Source of the DNA: an uncultured Oscillospiraceae bacterium | GTDB lineage: Bacteria > Bacillota > Clostridia > Oscillospirales > Oscillospiraceae | Direction of reading: 5' to 3' | DNA length: 53,164 nt | Assembly (NCBI GenBank): GCA_944387205.1 | Contig: CALXDZ010000055.1 | Location: 1-53,164 of the forward strand | Shown: piece by piece, positions 7,946 to 15,823 of the stretch | Layout: every line of letters starts with the position of its first letter | How positions within the stretch are numbered: position 1 is the first letter of the stretch | Position numbers and translations under genes: made by a program | Notes under the pieces: model-generated | What the model was told of the DNA's origin: nothing | The model's database searches: none | Seen by the model: the letters and a program-made list of their open reading frames with translations, nothing else

Positions 7946-8698
7946 TCATTCTTCGCCGGTATAGTTGCGGCCGAATTTCAGGTCCTTGAGATTGATGGTC
8001 CGGGTTTTGGCAAAGAAGGGATCATCGTCCTCGTCCTCCTCGGTCCTGGAGGCGGGCTGCTGGGCAGCCTGAGATGCCTTCTCCTCCTGGGGCGCAGGCT
8101 CCTCCGCCTGCGCAGGGACGGCTGGCTCCGCCTTCACCGGCGCAAACAGGTCCTTGTCAAAGGAGGAGAGGATCTTCTCCTCGATCTCGTCCACAGCGCT
8201 GGCAGGCTGCTTCTCCTCCACCTCAGCGGGAGCCGCGGGCGTCTCCACCTCCATGGCCGGCAGCTGCTCTAGGAACTCCAGCTGCTTGCGGCACAGCTCC
8301 CGGGAGGTCTCCACAAAGTCACTGAGGCTCTTCTGTCCCTCGCTCAGGCGCTTTTGCTGGGCCAGGAGCTCGTTTTGCAGGTCACCGATCTTGACCCGGG
8401 CCTGCTTCTCCGCCTCCTCCAGCATCTCCGCCTTCTGCTTTTCCGCGTCCTCCACGATGGTGTTGGCCATCTTCTGGGCGGTCAGCAGGGCAGCCCGCAT
8501 GGACTCCTCGGTGGCCCGATACTCCTCCACCTTGTCCACCAGCACCTTCAGCTTGGCCTTCAGGGCCGCATTTTCCTTGTACAAAGCGGTGTAGTCATCG
8601 GTGAGCTCGTCCAAAAATTCGTCCACCATGGCCATATTATAGCCGCCCACCATGGCCTTGGGGAAGGCCCGGTTGGATACCTCCTGGGGTGTCAGCAT
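7946..8698 (-). CDS. divIVA: DivIVA-domain cell-division/polarity protein
   Basis: A 250-residue coiled-coil protein. The N-terminal DivIVA membrane-binding domain begins MLTPQEVSNRAFPKAMVGGY and continues into NMAMVDEFLDEL. A long coiled coil runs to about residue 150. An Ala/Pro/Glu-rich linker and a short C-terminal tail (FFAKTRTINLKDLKFG) follow. DivIVA binds curved membrane at poles and septa. It lies at the end of the yggS-sepF-divIVA series typical of Firmicutes; the usual ylmH and yggT genes are missing here. The 136-bp gap to sepF is GC-rich with short inverted repeats and no gene. Confidence 0.9.
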   Translation of the reverse strand: MLTPQEVSNRAFPKAMVGGYNMAMVDEFLDELTDDYTALYKENAALKAKLKVLVDKVEEYRATEESMRAALLTAQKMANTIVEDAEKQKAEMLEEAEKQARVKIGDLQNELLAQQKRLSEGQKSLSDFVETSRELCRKQLEFLEQLPAMEVETPAAPAEVEEKQPASAVDEIEEKILSSFDKDLFAPVKAEPAVPAQAEEPAPQEEKASQAAQQPASRTEEDEDDDPFFAKTRTINLKDLKFGRNYTGEE

Positions 8699-8834
8699 GC
8701 CAAAATCAACTTCCCTTCCCGCGCCGCACCCGGCGCACAGTCATTTCCGTTCTTTCTGTCCCCGCGCAATGCGCAGGACAACATAGCGCCGCCTCCCGGC
8801 GCCGCTTTCTCCCCGGAGGGAGGGCTGCTTTTCC

Positions 8835-9275
8835 TTAGAAATACAGCCCGTTGTTCTCCAGCTCGTCGATCAGATCCCCTTCGATGTCCACATGATAGGG
8901 GGTGATGATATAGGTGCTGGCAGCCACCTTCTTGATCTTGCCCTCGCCGGCATAGGCCACACCGGACAGGAAGTCGATGAGGCGGCGGGCAATGTCCTTG
9001 TTGGTGGACTCCAGGTTCAGCACCACGGTGCGCTTGTCCTTGAGATGATCTGCGATCTCAGAGGCGTTTTCGAACCGCTCCGGCTTCACCAGAACCACCT
9101 TCAGCTGGGTGGTAGCGTGGATATTGACCACCTTGTTCCGGCGGTCCTCCGCCCGGCTGCGCCGCTCCTCAAAGGGGGATTCCTTTCTCTGGATCTCGGG
9201 GAAATCATCCTCGTATTCCTCGTCCTCATCCTCATAGGGGTGGGTCCAGCGCTTGAATTCGTCGATAATGCTCAT
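8835..9275 (-). CDS. sepF: Cell division protein SepF
   Basis: A 146-residue SepF, which anchors and bundles FtsZ at the septum. The N-terminal amphipathic helix is MSIIDEFKRW, followed by an acidic linker. The conserved core begins near VVLVKPERFENASEIADHLK and includes VVLNLESTNKDIARRLIDFLSG. A GGGAGG lies at good spacing. It is probably transcribed both from upstream and from a promoter-like element inside yggS at 9420-9448. Confidence 0.95.
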   Translation of the reverse strand: MSIIDEFKRWTHPYEDEDEEYEDDFPEIQRKESPFEERRSRAEDRRNKVVNIHATTQLKVVLVKPERFENASEIADHLKDKRTVVLNLESTNKDIARRLIDFLSGVAYAGEGKIKKVAASTYIITPYHVDIEGDLIDELENNGLYF

Positions 9276-9296
9276 GGCGTAAAGCCTCCCGTGTTG

Positions 9297-9998
9297 TCAG
9301 TTTGTCTGTCCGTAGTTGCGAGCGCCGAAAATCGCCGTGCCCACCCGCACCATATTGGCGCCGCAGCGGATGGCGTCGGCAAAGTCGCCGCTCATGCCCA
9401 TTGATAAGTATACGAATTCATTATTATACAACTTTTCATTTATGTCAACATAAAACCGGTACATTTTTTCAAAAAATGGAATACTTCCGTGCGCTTCGCT
9501 CTCCACCGGCGGAATGGCCATGAGGCCACGGACCCGGACATGGGGCAGCTCTTTGGCCGCCTGGGCCGCCTGGAAGAGATCGCCGGGCAGAAAGCCGCTC
9601 TTGGCCTCCTCCTCGCCGATGTTGACCTCCAGCAGCACGTCCTGGACCAGCTCCTTCTTGGCGGCGCACTTGTCGATCTCCGAGAGCAGCTCCAGAGAAC
9701 CGGCGGATTGGATCAGATCCACATAGCCCACCACCTGCTTGACCTTGTTGCGCTGGAGGTGGCCGATGAAGTGCAGGGGCACGCCGTCATAGGCGTTCTG
9801 GGACAGCTTCTGCTGCATCTCCTGGACCCGGTTCTCCCCCAGCACATCGATGCCGGCGGCGATGGCCTCCCGGCAGGCAGCGGCGTCGTTCATCTTGCTG
9901 GCGCCTACCAGGGTGATCTCCTTCGGGTCCCGGCCCGCATCCCGGGCGGCCTGAGCGATCTCCTCCCGAATCTTGGCAATGTTCTGCGCAATTGACAT
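9297..9998 (-). CDS. yggS: YggS-family PLP homeostasis protein
   Basis: A 233-residue single-domain PLP-binding protein (PLPBP/YggS) involved in pyridoxal 5'-phosphate and amino-acid homeostasis. The PLP lysine is Lys35 in LVGASKM. GENRVQE, HFIGHLQRNK and the C-terminal SMGMSGDFADAIRCG with VRVGTAIFG are family hallmarks. The last third contains an AT-rich island (about 9402-9481, encoding PFFEKMYRFYVDINEKLYNN and onward) with codon use unlike the rest of the gene. It lies in the usual place upstream of sepF. Confidence 0.95.
   Translation of the reverse strand: MSIAQNIAKIREEIAQAARDAGRDPKEITLVGASKMNDAAACREAIAAGIDVLGENRVQEMQQKLSQNAYDGVPLHFIGHLQRNKVKQVVGYVDLIQSAGSLELLSEIDKCAAKKELVQDVLLEVNIGEEEAKSGFLPGDLFQAAQAAKELPHVRVRGLMAIPPVESEAHGSIPFFEKMYRFYVDINEKLYNNEFVYLSMGMSGDFADAIRCGANMVRVGTAIFGARNYGQTN
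9420..9448 (-). promoter_or_regulatory. Promoter-like element inside yggS, facing sepF
   Basis: On the minus strand, within the AT-rich island of yggS: -35 TTGACA (9443-9448), 17-bp spacer, -10 AATAAT (9420-9425). An overlapping TATAAT (9423-9428) has a 14-bp spacer. Transcription would start about 135 bp before sepF. Confidence 0.5.
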
Positions 9999-10028
9999 AG
10001 AAAACGCTTCCTTTCTATTTCTCTCCGG

Positions 10029-11336
10029 TTACGCCACGACTTTGCCGTCGTAGAGCTCCTCCGCCGTCACGATGACCTGGTCCCCCGCTCGCAGCAGGGT
10101 CTTTTCCTTGTCGGAGGTGCCCTTCACCAGGCAGAAGCCGTCGCCGTTGTAAAGCACGTCCACAGGCTTGAAGAGGGCGTTGACGCCCACCAGGCAGTAC
10201 ACGCCGGTGACCTGGGTCTGGGTGGTCTCGCCGGTCTCCTCATCCTTGACCTCCTTCGTCACCACCCGCAGGGCATCCTGGGGCACCCGCAGACCGCTGT
10301 AGGTGCTGCGGATCACGTCCGCCGCCTGCCGCCGCAGCTGCGTCACCTCAGAGAGGTATTTGTTGCTGGAAAACACCACCACCTGCTCGCCGTCCTGGAC
10401 CTGGCCCACGGACTCCACCTTTACCGGCAGCTCCCGCTCCAGGCCCTTGACGAAGCGCAACGTGGTGGAGGCGCCCACAGTGAATTCCGAAGCCGTCTCC
10501 TGATCCACCACGGCGGCATAGTACCAGGTGTCCCCGTAAATCATCTTCCCCAGATCAGAGGTCACGGAGGTGTCCGCCTGGACTGCCTTGAGCTGTTGTG
10601 GGGTGATGCTCTCCAGCATGTCCGGCGTCAGGGTATTTTCATACCCGTCCACCACGGCGGAATAGGTACCTGCCTTGGGGGCCTTCACCGTGGTGGCCCC
10701 GGAGGACACAGCGGACTTCAGGCTCTGGACCTGACTCTTGAGATCCTGGATCTGGGCCGTCAAGTCTGTAGAGTCCTGATAGGTATAGTCCCGCTTGAGC
10801 ACCAGGGACCGCAGCTGAGAGATGTGCTCCTCAGCATCGGCCAGCTTGTCCGCAGACAGGTCTGCCTGCAGTGAGAGGATGCCCGCGGCGATCTCGTTGT
10901 CCAGCCGCAGCGAAGCCTCAGAATCTGCTGCTGCGGCCTGGGCATATTCCAGCTGCTCCAGCTGCGCCTCCAGAGCCTGCAGCTGGGACTGCCGGTCCTG
11001 GGAGGCCTGGTCCTGGTAGATCACCGCCAGCACCTTCCCGGCGCCCACCCGCTCCCCTTCGCTGCGCTCCAGGGAGGGGATGCCGCTGGCAGTGGAGGAC
11101 AGAACCTCCTCATCCCGCACCACCACACCGTTGAGGGTCACGCTGTCCTCCACCTGATACTGGTAGACGGCATAGGTGGGATAGGGGTCCTGGAAATACC
11201 GGTAGATCTGTACGCCGAAATACCCCAGCACACATAAAACCAGCACCAGGGAAGCCACTCTCATCTTCCAGGAGGTCTGCTGGCGGACGCCTTTGCGGGG
11301 GCGCTGCTGTTCGTTGTCTCTTTCTTCTTTGGGCAC
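10029..11336 (-). CDS. HlyD-like membrane fusion (adaptor) protein
   Basis: A 435-residue protein with a positively charged N-terminus and one transmembrane helix (about 27-45, VASLVLVLCVLGYFGV). An extracytoplasmic lipoyl-like/barrel segment follows. A long coiled coil covers about 112-210 (QSQLQALEAQLEQLEYAQ and onward), and beta-rich barrel domains lie at the C-terminus. This is the architecture of HlyD/RND adaptor proteins. No ABC or MFS partner is adjacent. It sits between hfq and yggS, so a role in envelope or division processes is possible. The family call is fair, the function unknown. Confidence 0.75.
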   Translation of the reverse strand: MPKEERDNEQQRPRKGVRQQTSWKMRVASLVLVLCVLGYFGVQIYRYFQDPYPTYAVYQYQVEDSVTLNGVVVRDEEVLSSTASGIPSLERSEGERVGAGKVLAVIYQDQASQDRQSQLQALEAQLEQLEYAQAAAADSEASLRLDNEIAAGILSLQADLSADKLADAEEHISQLRSLVLKRDYTYQDSTDLTAQIQDLKSQVQSLKSAVSSGATTVKAPKAGTYSAVVDGYENTLTPDMLESITPQQLKAVQADTSVTSDLGKMIYGDTWYYAAVVDQETASEFTVGASTTLRFVKGLERELPVKVESVGQVQDGEQVVVFSSNKYLSEVTQLRRQAADVIRSTYSGLRVPQDALRVVTKEVKDEETGETTQTQVTGVYCLVGVNALFKPVDVLYNGDGFCLVKGTSDKEKTLLRAGDQVIVTAEELYDGKVVA

Positions 11337-11379
11337 TTTGTCTCCTCCGCTCTCATGCGCCCCGGCAAAAGGGACGCCG

Positions 11380-11607
11380 CTATGCCTCCTCCCGCAGCTC
11401 CACCGGACGGGCCGGCACCACTGTGGAGATGGCGTGCTTGTAGATCACCTGCTGTTTGCCCTCACTCTCCAGCACCACCACAAAGGGGTCAAACCCCGTC
11501 ACGATGCCCCGGAGCTGAAAGCCGTTGACCAGAAACATAGTTACCGGCATCCGGTCTCTTCTCACCTGACGAAGGAAATTCTCCTGTAAATTGGGCTGCT
11601 TTTGCAT
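11380..11607 (-). CDS. hfq: RNA chaperone Hfq
   Basis: A 75-residue Hfq. The Sm1 motif region reads [29 protein letters not shown], and Sm2 ends in YKHAIST. Hfq forms a hexamer that binds A/U-rich RNA. The start at 11607 has GGAG upstream; the frame is open 15 residues further without a binding site. The position just after miaA is the classical miaA-hfq order. It is 63 bp downstream of miaA and probably co-transcribed. Confidence 0.95.
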   Translation of the reverse strand: MQKQPNLQENFLRQVRRDRMPVTMFLVNGFQLRGIVTGFDPFVVVLESEGKQQVIYKHAISTVVPARPVELREEA

Positions 11608-11670
11608 GATGTATCGTCTCCATTCTTTTTCTATGTGCGGACGATCCGTCATTGCTCGCCCGCCCAGGAC

Positions 11671-12615
11671 TTAGCATAAGCCATGGGCGCGGAGGATTTC
11701 CGTCGAAAGTCGGAGGGCGCGGTCAAAATCCCGCTCTTTTTCCCAATAAATCCAGTGAATCTCCTTGTCCCGGCGCAGCCAGGTCAGCTGCCGCTTGGCG
11801 TACTGCCGGGAGCGGAGCTTCACCTCCTCAATGGCCTGGTCCTGGGTGACGGTGCCGTCCAGGACCCCCAAAAACTCCTTGTAGCCGATGGCCTGGAGGG
11901 CGGTGGCGGTCCGGGGCAGGCCCCGGCGCAGCAGCGCCTGCACCTCCTCCAGAAGCCCCTCTTCCACCATCTTGTCCACCCGCTGGTCGATGAGGGCCTT
12001 CATATCCTCCCGGTCCTGAAAGGCCAGGCCGATCTTCACCGGGTCGTACCGCCGGGGCAGCGCCGCCGTCTCGGCGTTGTGGGCGGAGATGGTCCTGCCC
12101 GTCTCCCGGTACACCTCCAGGGCCCGGAGGATCCGCTTGGTGTCCGCCCTGTGGAGCTTTCCGGCGGACTCCGGGTCCACCTGCTCCAGCTCTGCCCAGA
12201 GGCCCTGGATGCCCTCCCTCTCGAACCGCTGCTCCAGCTCCCGGCGGATGGCGCCGCCGCTCTGGCCGGGGGCAAAGGTGCGGCCGCTGATGAGGGCGTC
12301 CAGCCACAAGCCCGTGCCGCCCACCAGCACCACCCGGCGGCCCCGGGCCAGGATGTCCTCCACGCAGGCGGCGGCCGCCCGGGTGTACCGGGCCACGGAC
12401 CACTGCTCCTCCGGGTCCGCCACTGCCACCATGTGGTGGGGCACCCCGTCCATCTCCTCCGGTGTGGGGGCGGCGGTGCCGATGGTCATGCCACGGTAGA
12501 TCTGCATGGAGTCCACCGACACCACCTCACCGTTCAGGGCCTTGGCCAGCTCCACTCCCAGTTTGGTCTTGCCGCAGGCGGTGGGGCCCACCACGCAGAC
12601 CACCTTCTCCGCCAT
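11671..12615 (-). CDS. miaA: tRNA dimethylallyltransferase MiaA
   Basis: A 314-residue MiaA, which transfers a dimethylallyl group to A37 of tRNAs reading UNN codons. The P-loop GPTACGKT is at residues 10-17, followed by VSVDSMQIYRGMTIGTA and GVPHH. The tRNA-binding residues of RQYAKRQLTWLR are near the C-terminus. The upstream open frame is the overlapping 3' end of the previous gene. The ATG at 12615 begins 1 bp after that stop, with GGGAGGAG at good spacing, so the two are translationally coupled. Its partner MiaB is encoded at 21622-23070. Confidence 0.96.
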   Translation of the reverse strand: MAEKVVCVVGPTACGKTKLGVELAKALNGEVVSVDSMQIYRGMTIGTAAPTPEEMDGVPHHMVAVADPEEQWSVARYTRAAAACVEDILARGRRVVLVGGTGLWLDALISGRTFAPGQSGGAIRRELEQRFEREGIQGLWAELEQVDPESAGKLHRADTKRILRALEVYRETGRTISAHNAETAALPRRYDPVKIGLAFQDREDMKALIDQRVDKMVEEGLLEEVQALLRRGLPRTATALQAIGYKEFLGVLDGTVTQDQAIEEVKLRSRQYAKRQLTWLRRDKEIHWIYWEKERDFDRALRLSTEILRAHGLC

Positions 12616-12616
12616 C

Positions 12617-13210
12617 TCAGTTCTCCTCCCCCAGGGTCCGGGCCAGGGCGCAGGCGCTCTCCAGAAGCACCGGAGCACCCGCCGGGTCCAGGTCCAGTCC
12701 CCCGGCAAAGACATAGTCGAACCGCTCGATGCCGAACATGGCGCACAGCTGCCGCCAGTAGAGGACCCCCAGGGAGTCCTCCCGCTCCACGTCGCCTCCG
12801 GAGGTGAGATACACCAGACGCTGCGCCCGGCAGTCTCCGTGGCAGCCGTCAGCCTCGTAGTGATAGGTCAGGCCGTTGGCGCTGATATACTCGATATAGG
12901 TCCGCAGCGCCGCAGGGAAGCTCAGATCCCAGAAGGGAGCGGCCACTGCCACCGCGTCGGCGGCGCGGAACTGGCGGGCCAGGGCAAAGACCGGCGCGTC
13001 CCAGGCCTGCACCGAGGCCAGGGCGTCCCGCTCGTCCAGGGCCGCCGGGTCAAAGGGGCGCAGAGCCAGCAGCGTCTGGGGAGAGACCGTCTCCACCTCC
13101 GCCTCCGGATGGGTCCGGCAGAAGGCCTCCTGGAAGGCTCTCAGCAGCTGCCGGGTGCGGGAGTCCTTCCCCCGCTGGCTGATGCAGCAGTCCACGATCA
13201 AAAGCTTCAT
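12617..13210 (-). CDS. NAD(P)H-dependent FMN oxidoreductase (flavodoxin-like fold)
   Basis: A 197-residue protein of the flavodoxin_2/azoreductase superfamily. The N-terminus MKLLIVDCCISQRGKDSRT matches the FMN-phosphate loop of this fold. AAPFWDLSFPAALRTYIEYI is the usual active-site segment, and YLTSGGD follows. Likely reactions are quinone, azo or nitro reduction. I prefer the ATG at 13210, 9-10 bp after GGAGG. A GTG at 13219 overlaps the previous stop as GTGA but sits almost on the GGAGG. Confidence 0.85.
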   Translation of the reverse strand: MKLLIVDCCISQRGKDSRTRQLLRAFQEAFCRTHPEAEVETVSPQTLLALRPFDPAALDERDALASVQAWDAPVFALARQFRAADAVAVAAPFWDLSFPAALRTYIEYISANGLTYHYEADGCHGDCRAQRLVYLTSGGDVEREDSLGVLYWRQLCAMFGIERFDYVFAGGLDLDPAGAPVLLESACALARTLGEEN

Positions 13211-13215
13211 GATGC

Positions 13216-13395
13216 TCACGCCTCCGTCACTGTGGTCACCACCGGCTTTCCCTCCCGGTCCAGCAGGGGCGTGAGGCCCCCGGCATAGCCGCTGGCATGG
13301 AACACATAGTTGACACCGGTCTTTCGGTCTACCCAGATCTCCGTGATATCGGCGATGCCCTGCTTGTAGGTCCTGACAAAGCGCTTTTCGTCCAT
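13216..13395 (-). CDS. DUF6440 family small protein
   Basis: A 59-residue protein. It begins MDEKRFVRTYKQG, continues with ITEIWVDRKTGVNYVFH and ends with GLTPLLDREGKPVVT. This matches the pattern of the small DUF6440 family (a tyrosine- and aromatic-rich beta domain with a terminal TPLLD-G-KPV). The function is unknown. AAAGGAG precedes the ATG. It lies between mutL and the oxidoreductase with tight spacing, so it is part of that operon. Confidence 0.8.
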   Translation of the reverse strand: MDEKRFVRTYKQGIADITEIWVDRKTGVNYVFHASGYAGGLTPLLDREGKPVVTTVTEA

Positions 13396-13416
13396 CGGTG
13401 GTCTCCTTTCCGGGCC

Positions 13417-15576
13417 TCAGGCCCGCTTGAACAGTTTCTCCAGTTCGTATTGGCTCATCTTTACCGCCACCGGGCGGCCGTGGGGACAGTAGCGGATCTC
13501 TCCCCGCTGGACCCGGTCCACCAGCACCCGCAGCTCCGCCTCCGAGGAGATCATCCCCGCCTTGATGGCGGCCTTGCAGGCCATGGTATGCAGCAGTGCG
13601 TCCCGCCGCTCACCGCCGGTGCGTCCGGCCCGCAGATCCTCGGCAAAGGCCTCCAGGGTGGCGGTAGTGTCGGCAGCGTCGATGTCCGCGGGCACCTCCC
13701 GCACCAGCACCGTGTCGTCGCCGAAGTCCTCGCAGGTAAAGCCGAACTCCTCCAGCAGCGGCAGGTTCTCCAGCAGCAGCGCCCCGTCCTCCCGGGACAG
13801 CTCCGCCGCCAGGGGCACCAGCAGCGTCTGGCGCATGGGCGGCTCCTGCCGGGCCTTGAGCCGGTCAAAGAGCACCCGCTCATGGGCCGCGTGCTTGTCG
13901 ATGAGCCACACGTTTTTCTCCTCGTCCTCGCAGATGATGTAGGTCCGCAGCACCTCCCCGGCGATGCGCCAGAGGGCCTGGTTCTGGTCTGCCCCCGCGC
14001 CGTCCACAGGCAGGGCCAGCTCCTCCTGGACCGTCTCCGCGGTCGCTTCCCGAATGGGCTCCGGAGGGCTGGAAAGGACCGGTTCAGCGGAATGGACGGT
14101 TTCCGGGGTGCTCTTGGAAGCGACAGGCTGGGCACTCTCCTTTTGCTCCGCCGGCATGGTCTCCGGCACTGCCGGAGCGGAGGGCCGGTGGGCTTCCCGC
14201 TGAGGCGCCGCCGGAGCAAAGGGCTCCTTTTTGGCCGCTGCGGCAGGGGGCTCCTGCCGTACGGTCACTTGGGACCGCTCCGCCCCGTGGGCGGAGGCGG
14301 CGTAGGCCGTGGAAGATGGTGCCGAAGATACCTGGGGCGCAGGCCGCTGAGGCCGGGTCTCATAGCGCATCGCCGTCTGGGGCAGGATGTCCGAGGCCTT
14401 CACCCGGCCCCCCATCTCCGTGTCCCAGCCCTTTTGGGGCGCCGCCTGACGGGCCGGAGCCGGACGGGAGGCAGATGCGGGGACCTTGCCCCCGCTCTCC
14501 CGGAAGGTCTTGGCGTCCATGGTCACATAGAAATCCCCCCGGGGATTGCGCACCTGCTCCACGGCCTTGGCCTGAGGCGCGGGCCTGCCGGCGCTGTCCA
14601 GGGTGTCCAGCACCGTGTGGAACACCGCGTCGAACACGTCGTGCTCCCGGGCGAACTTCACCTGGGTCTTGGCCGGGTGGACGTTCACGTCCACCGCCGT
14701 CACCGGCAGATCGATATACAGCACGCAGCCGGGAAACCGGCCCTTCATGATCTGGTTGCGGTAGCCCTCCTCCAGGGCGGCGGTGAGCAGCTGGGACTTG
14801 ATGAAGCGGCCGTTGACGAAGAAGGACTGCATCCCCCGGGAGCCCCGGCCGCACAGAGGCTTGGTCACATAGCCCCGGACGGAGATGTCCCCGCTGCCGC
14901 CCTCCACCGGCTGCAGGCCCAGGGCAAAGTCCCGGCCCAGAGCGGCGTAGACGGCGGAGTCCATCTTCCCGTCGCCGGGGGTGTGGAGGGCCTCGGTGCC
15001 GTCCTTGATGAACTGGAAGGAGATCTCCGGGTGGGACAGCGCCAGGTGCTGCACCAGGCCCAGAGCCGCCGCGGTCTCGGCAGAGTCCTTGCGCATGAAC
15101 TTGAGCCGGGCGGGGGTGTTGTAAAAGAGGTCACGGACCAGGATGGTGGTGCCCTCCGGGGCACCCACGGCGCAGACCTCCTCCGGCACCCCGCCCTCCA
15201 GGTGCAGCGAGGCGCCGGTGTCCGCCCCAGTGGGGCGGGAGAGGATGTCCAGCCGGGACACGGCGGCAATGGCCGCCAGAGCCTCGCCCCGGAAGCCCAG
15301 GGTGCCGATGCGCCCCAGGTCCTCACTTTGGCGGAGCTTGGAGGTGGCGTGGCGCAAAAAGGCGGTGGGCAGTTCCTCGGGGGCGATGCCGCAGCCGTTG
15401 TCGGTGACCCGGATGAGGCCCATGCCGCCCCGCTGGAGCTCCACCACCACGGCGGAGCTGTGGGCGTCAATGGCGTTTTCCACCAGCTCCTTGACCACGC
15501 TGGCCGGCCACTCCACCACCTCTCCGGCGGCGATCAGGTCGGCCACGTGGGAATCCAGTTGTTGAATATGGGGCAT
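13417..15576 (-). CDS. mutL: DNA mismatch repair protein MutL
   Basis: A 719-residue MutL. The GHKL ATPase N-terminus is complete: ELVENAIDA, DNGCGI, the TSKL/GFRGEAL lid and FYNTPARLKF. A low-complexity linker (about 380-530, Ala/Pro/Glu) follows, then a C-terminal dimerisation/endonuclease domain with DKHAAHERV, ACKAAIKAG and CPHGRPV (metal-binding motifs of endonuclease-type MutL). One oddity: the otherwise invariant GEVVERP is GEVVEWP here, while the duplicated fragment at 15685-15795 keeps Arg. The start at 15576 has AAAGGAG. The frame is open upstream, but there only the intergenic hairpins would be translated. Confidence 0.96.
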   Translation of the reverse strand: MPHIQQLDSHVADLIAAGEVVEWPASVVKELVENAIDAHSSAVVVELQRGGMGLIRVTDNGCGIAPEELPTAFLRHATSKLRQSEDLGRIGTLGFRGEALAAIAAVSRLDILSRPTGADTGASLHLEGGVPEEVCAVGAPEGTTILVRDLFYNTPARLKFMRKDSAETAAALGLVQHLALSHPEISFQFIKDGTEALHTPGDGKMDSAVYAALGRDFALGLQPVEGGSGDISVRGYVTKPLCGRGSRGMQSFFVNGRFIKSQLLTAALEEGYRNQIMKGRFPGCVLYIDLPVTAVDVNVHPAKTQVKFAREHDVFDAVFHTVLDTLDSAGRPAPQAKAVEQVRNPRGDFYVTMDAKTFRESGGKVPASASRPAPARQAAPQKGWDTEMGGRVKASDILPQTAMRYETRPQRPAPQVSSAPSSTAYAASAHGAERSQVTVRQEPPAAAAKKEPFAPAAPQREAHRPSAPAVPETMPAEQKESAQPVASKSTPETVHSAEPVLSSPPEPIREATAETVQEELALPVDGAGADQNQALWRIAGEVLRTYIICEDEEKNVWLIDKHAAHERVLFDRLKARQEPPMRQTLLVPLAAELSREDGALLLENLPLLEEFGFTCEDFGDDTVLVREVPADIDAADTTATLEAFAEDLRAGRTGGERRDALLHTMACKAAIKAGMISSEAELRVLVDRVQRGEIRYCPHGRPVAVKMSQYELEKLFKRA

Positions 15577-15589
15577 ATGCTTCTCCTTT

Positions 15590-15680
15590 CGTGGAGCGGC
15601 CGGCCCGCCGCAGGTGCGGCGTCCAAGCATGGCGCCCCCGGGCGCCATCTTGCAAGCGGCCGAATTCACTTCGGACGATT
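15590..15680. repeat. Cluster of GC-rich inverted repeats between mutL and its duplicated 5' fragment
   Basis: Three hairpins occur in about 90 bp: GCCGCA/TGCGGC near 15611-15629, a perfect ATGGCGCC/GGCGCCAT near 15629-15648, and CCGAA/TTCGG near 15657-15676. GCGGCCG occurs directly repeated at both ends. There is no open frame of quality. It may be the scar of the event that duplicated the mutL start. Confidence 0.5.
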
Positions 15681-15684
15681 GAAA

Positions 15685-15795
15685 TCAAATGTAAGGGGTC
15701 CCCGGCAAAGCGCGCTTTGACAGGGTCCGCTCCACCACCTCTCCGGCGGCGATCAGGTCAGCCACGTGGGAATCCAGTTGTTGAATGTGTGGCAT
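15685..15795 (-). pseudogene. Duplicated 5' fragment of mutL
   Basis: From its start codon this 36-codon frame repeats the first 22 codons of mutL at nearly full nucleotide identity (first residues MPHIQQLDSHVADLIAAGEV), including the upstream GGAAACG/AAAGGAG-type leader. It then diverges into unrelated sequence (ERTLSKRALPG) and stops. It retains the canonical VVER of MutL, whereas the intact copy has VVEW. It lies between the AEC transporter gene and mutL. The simplest reading is a tandem partial duplication, or an insertion flanked by a duplicated mutL start. Confidence 0.8.
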
Positions 15796-15823
15796 AGTCG
15801 TTTCCTTTCCAAATGCTCCCTTT

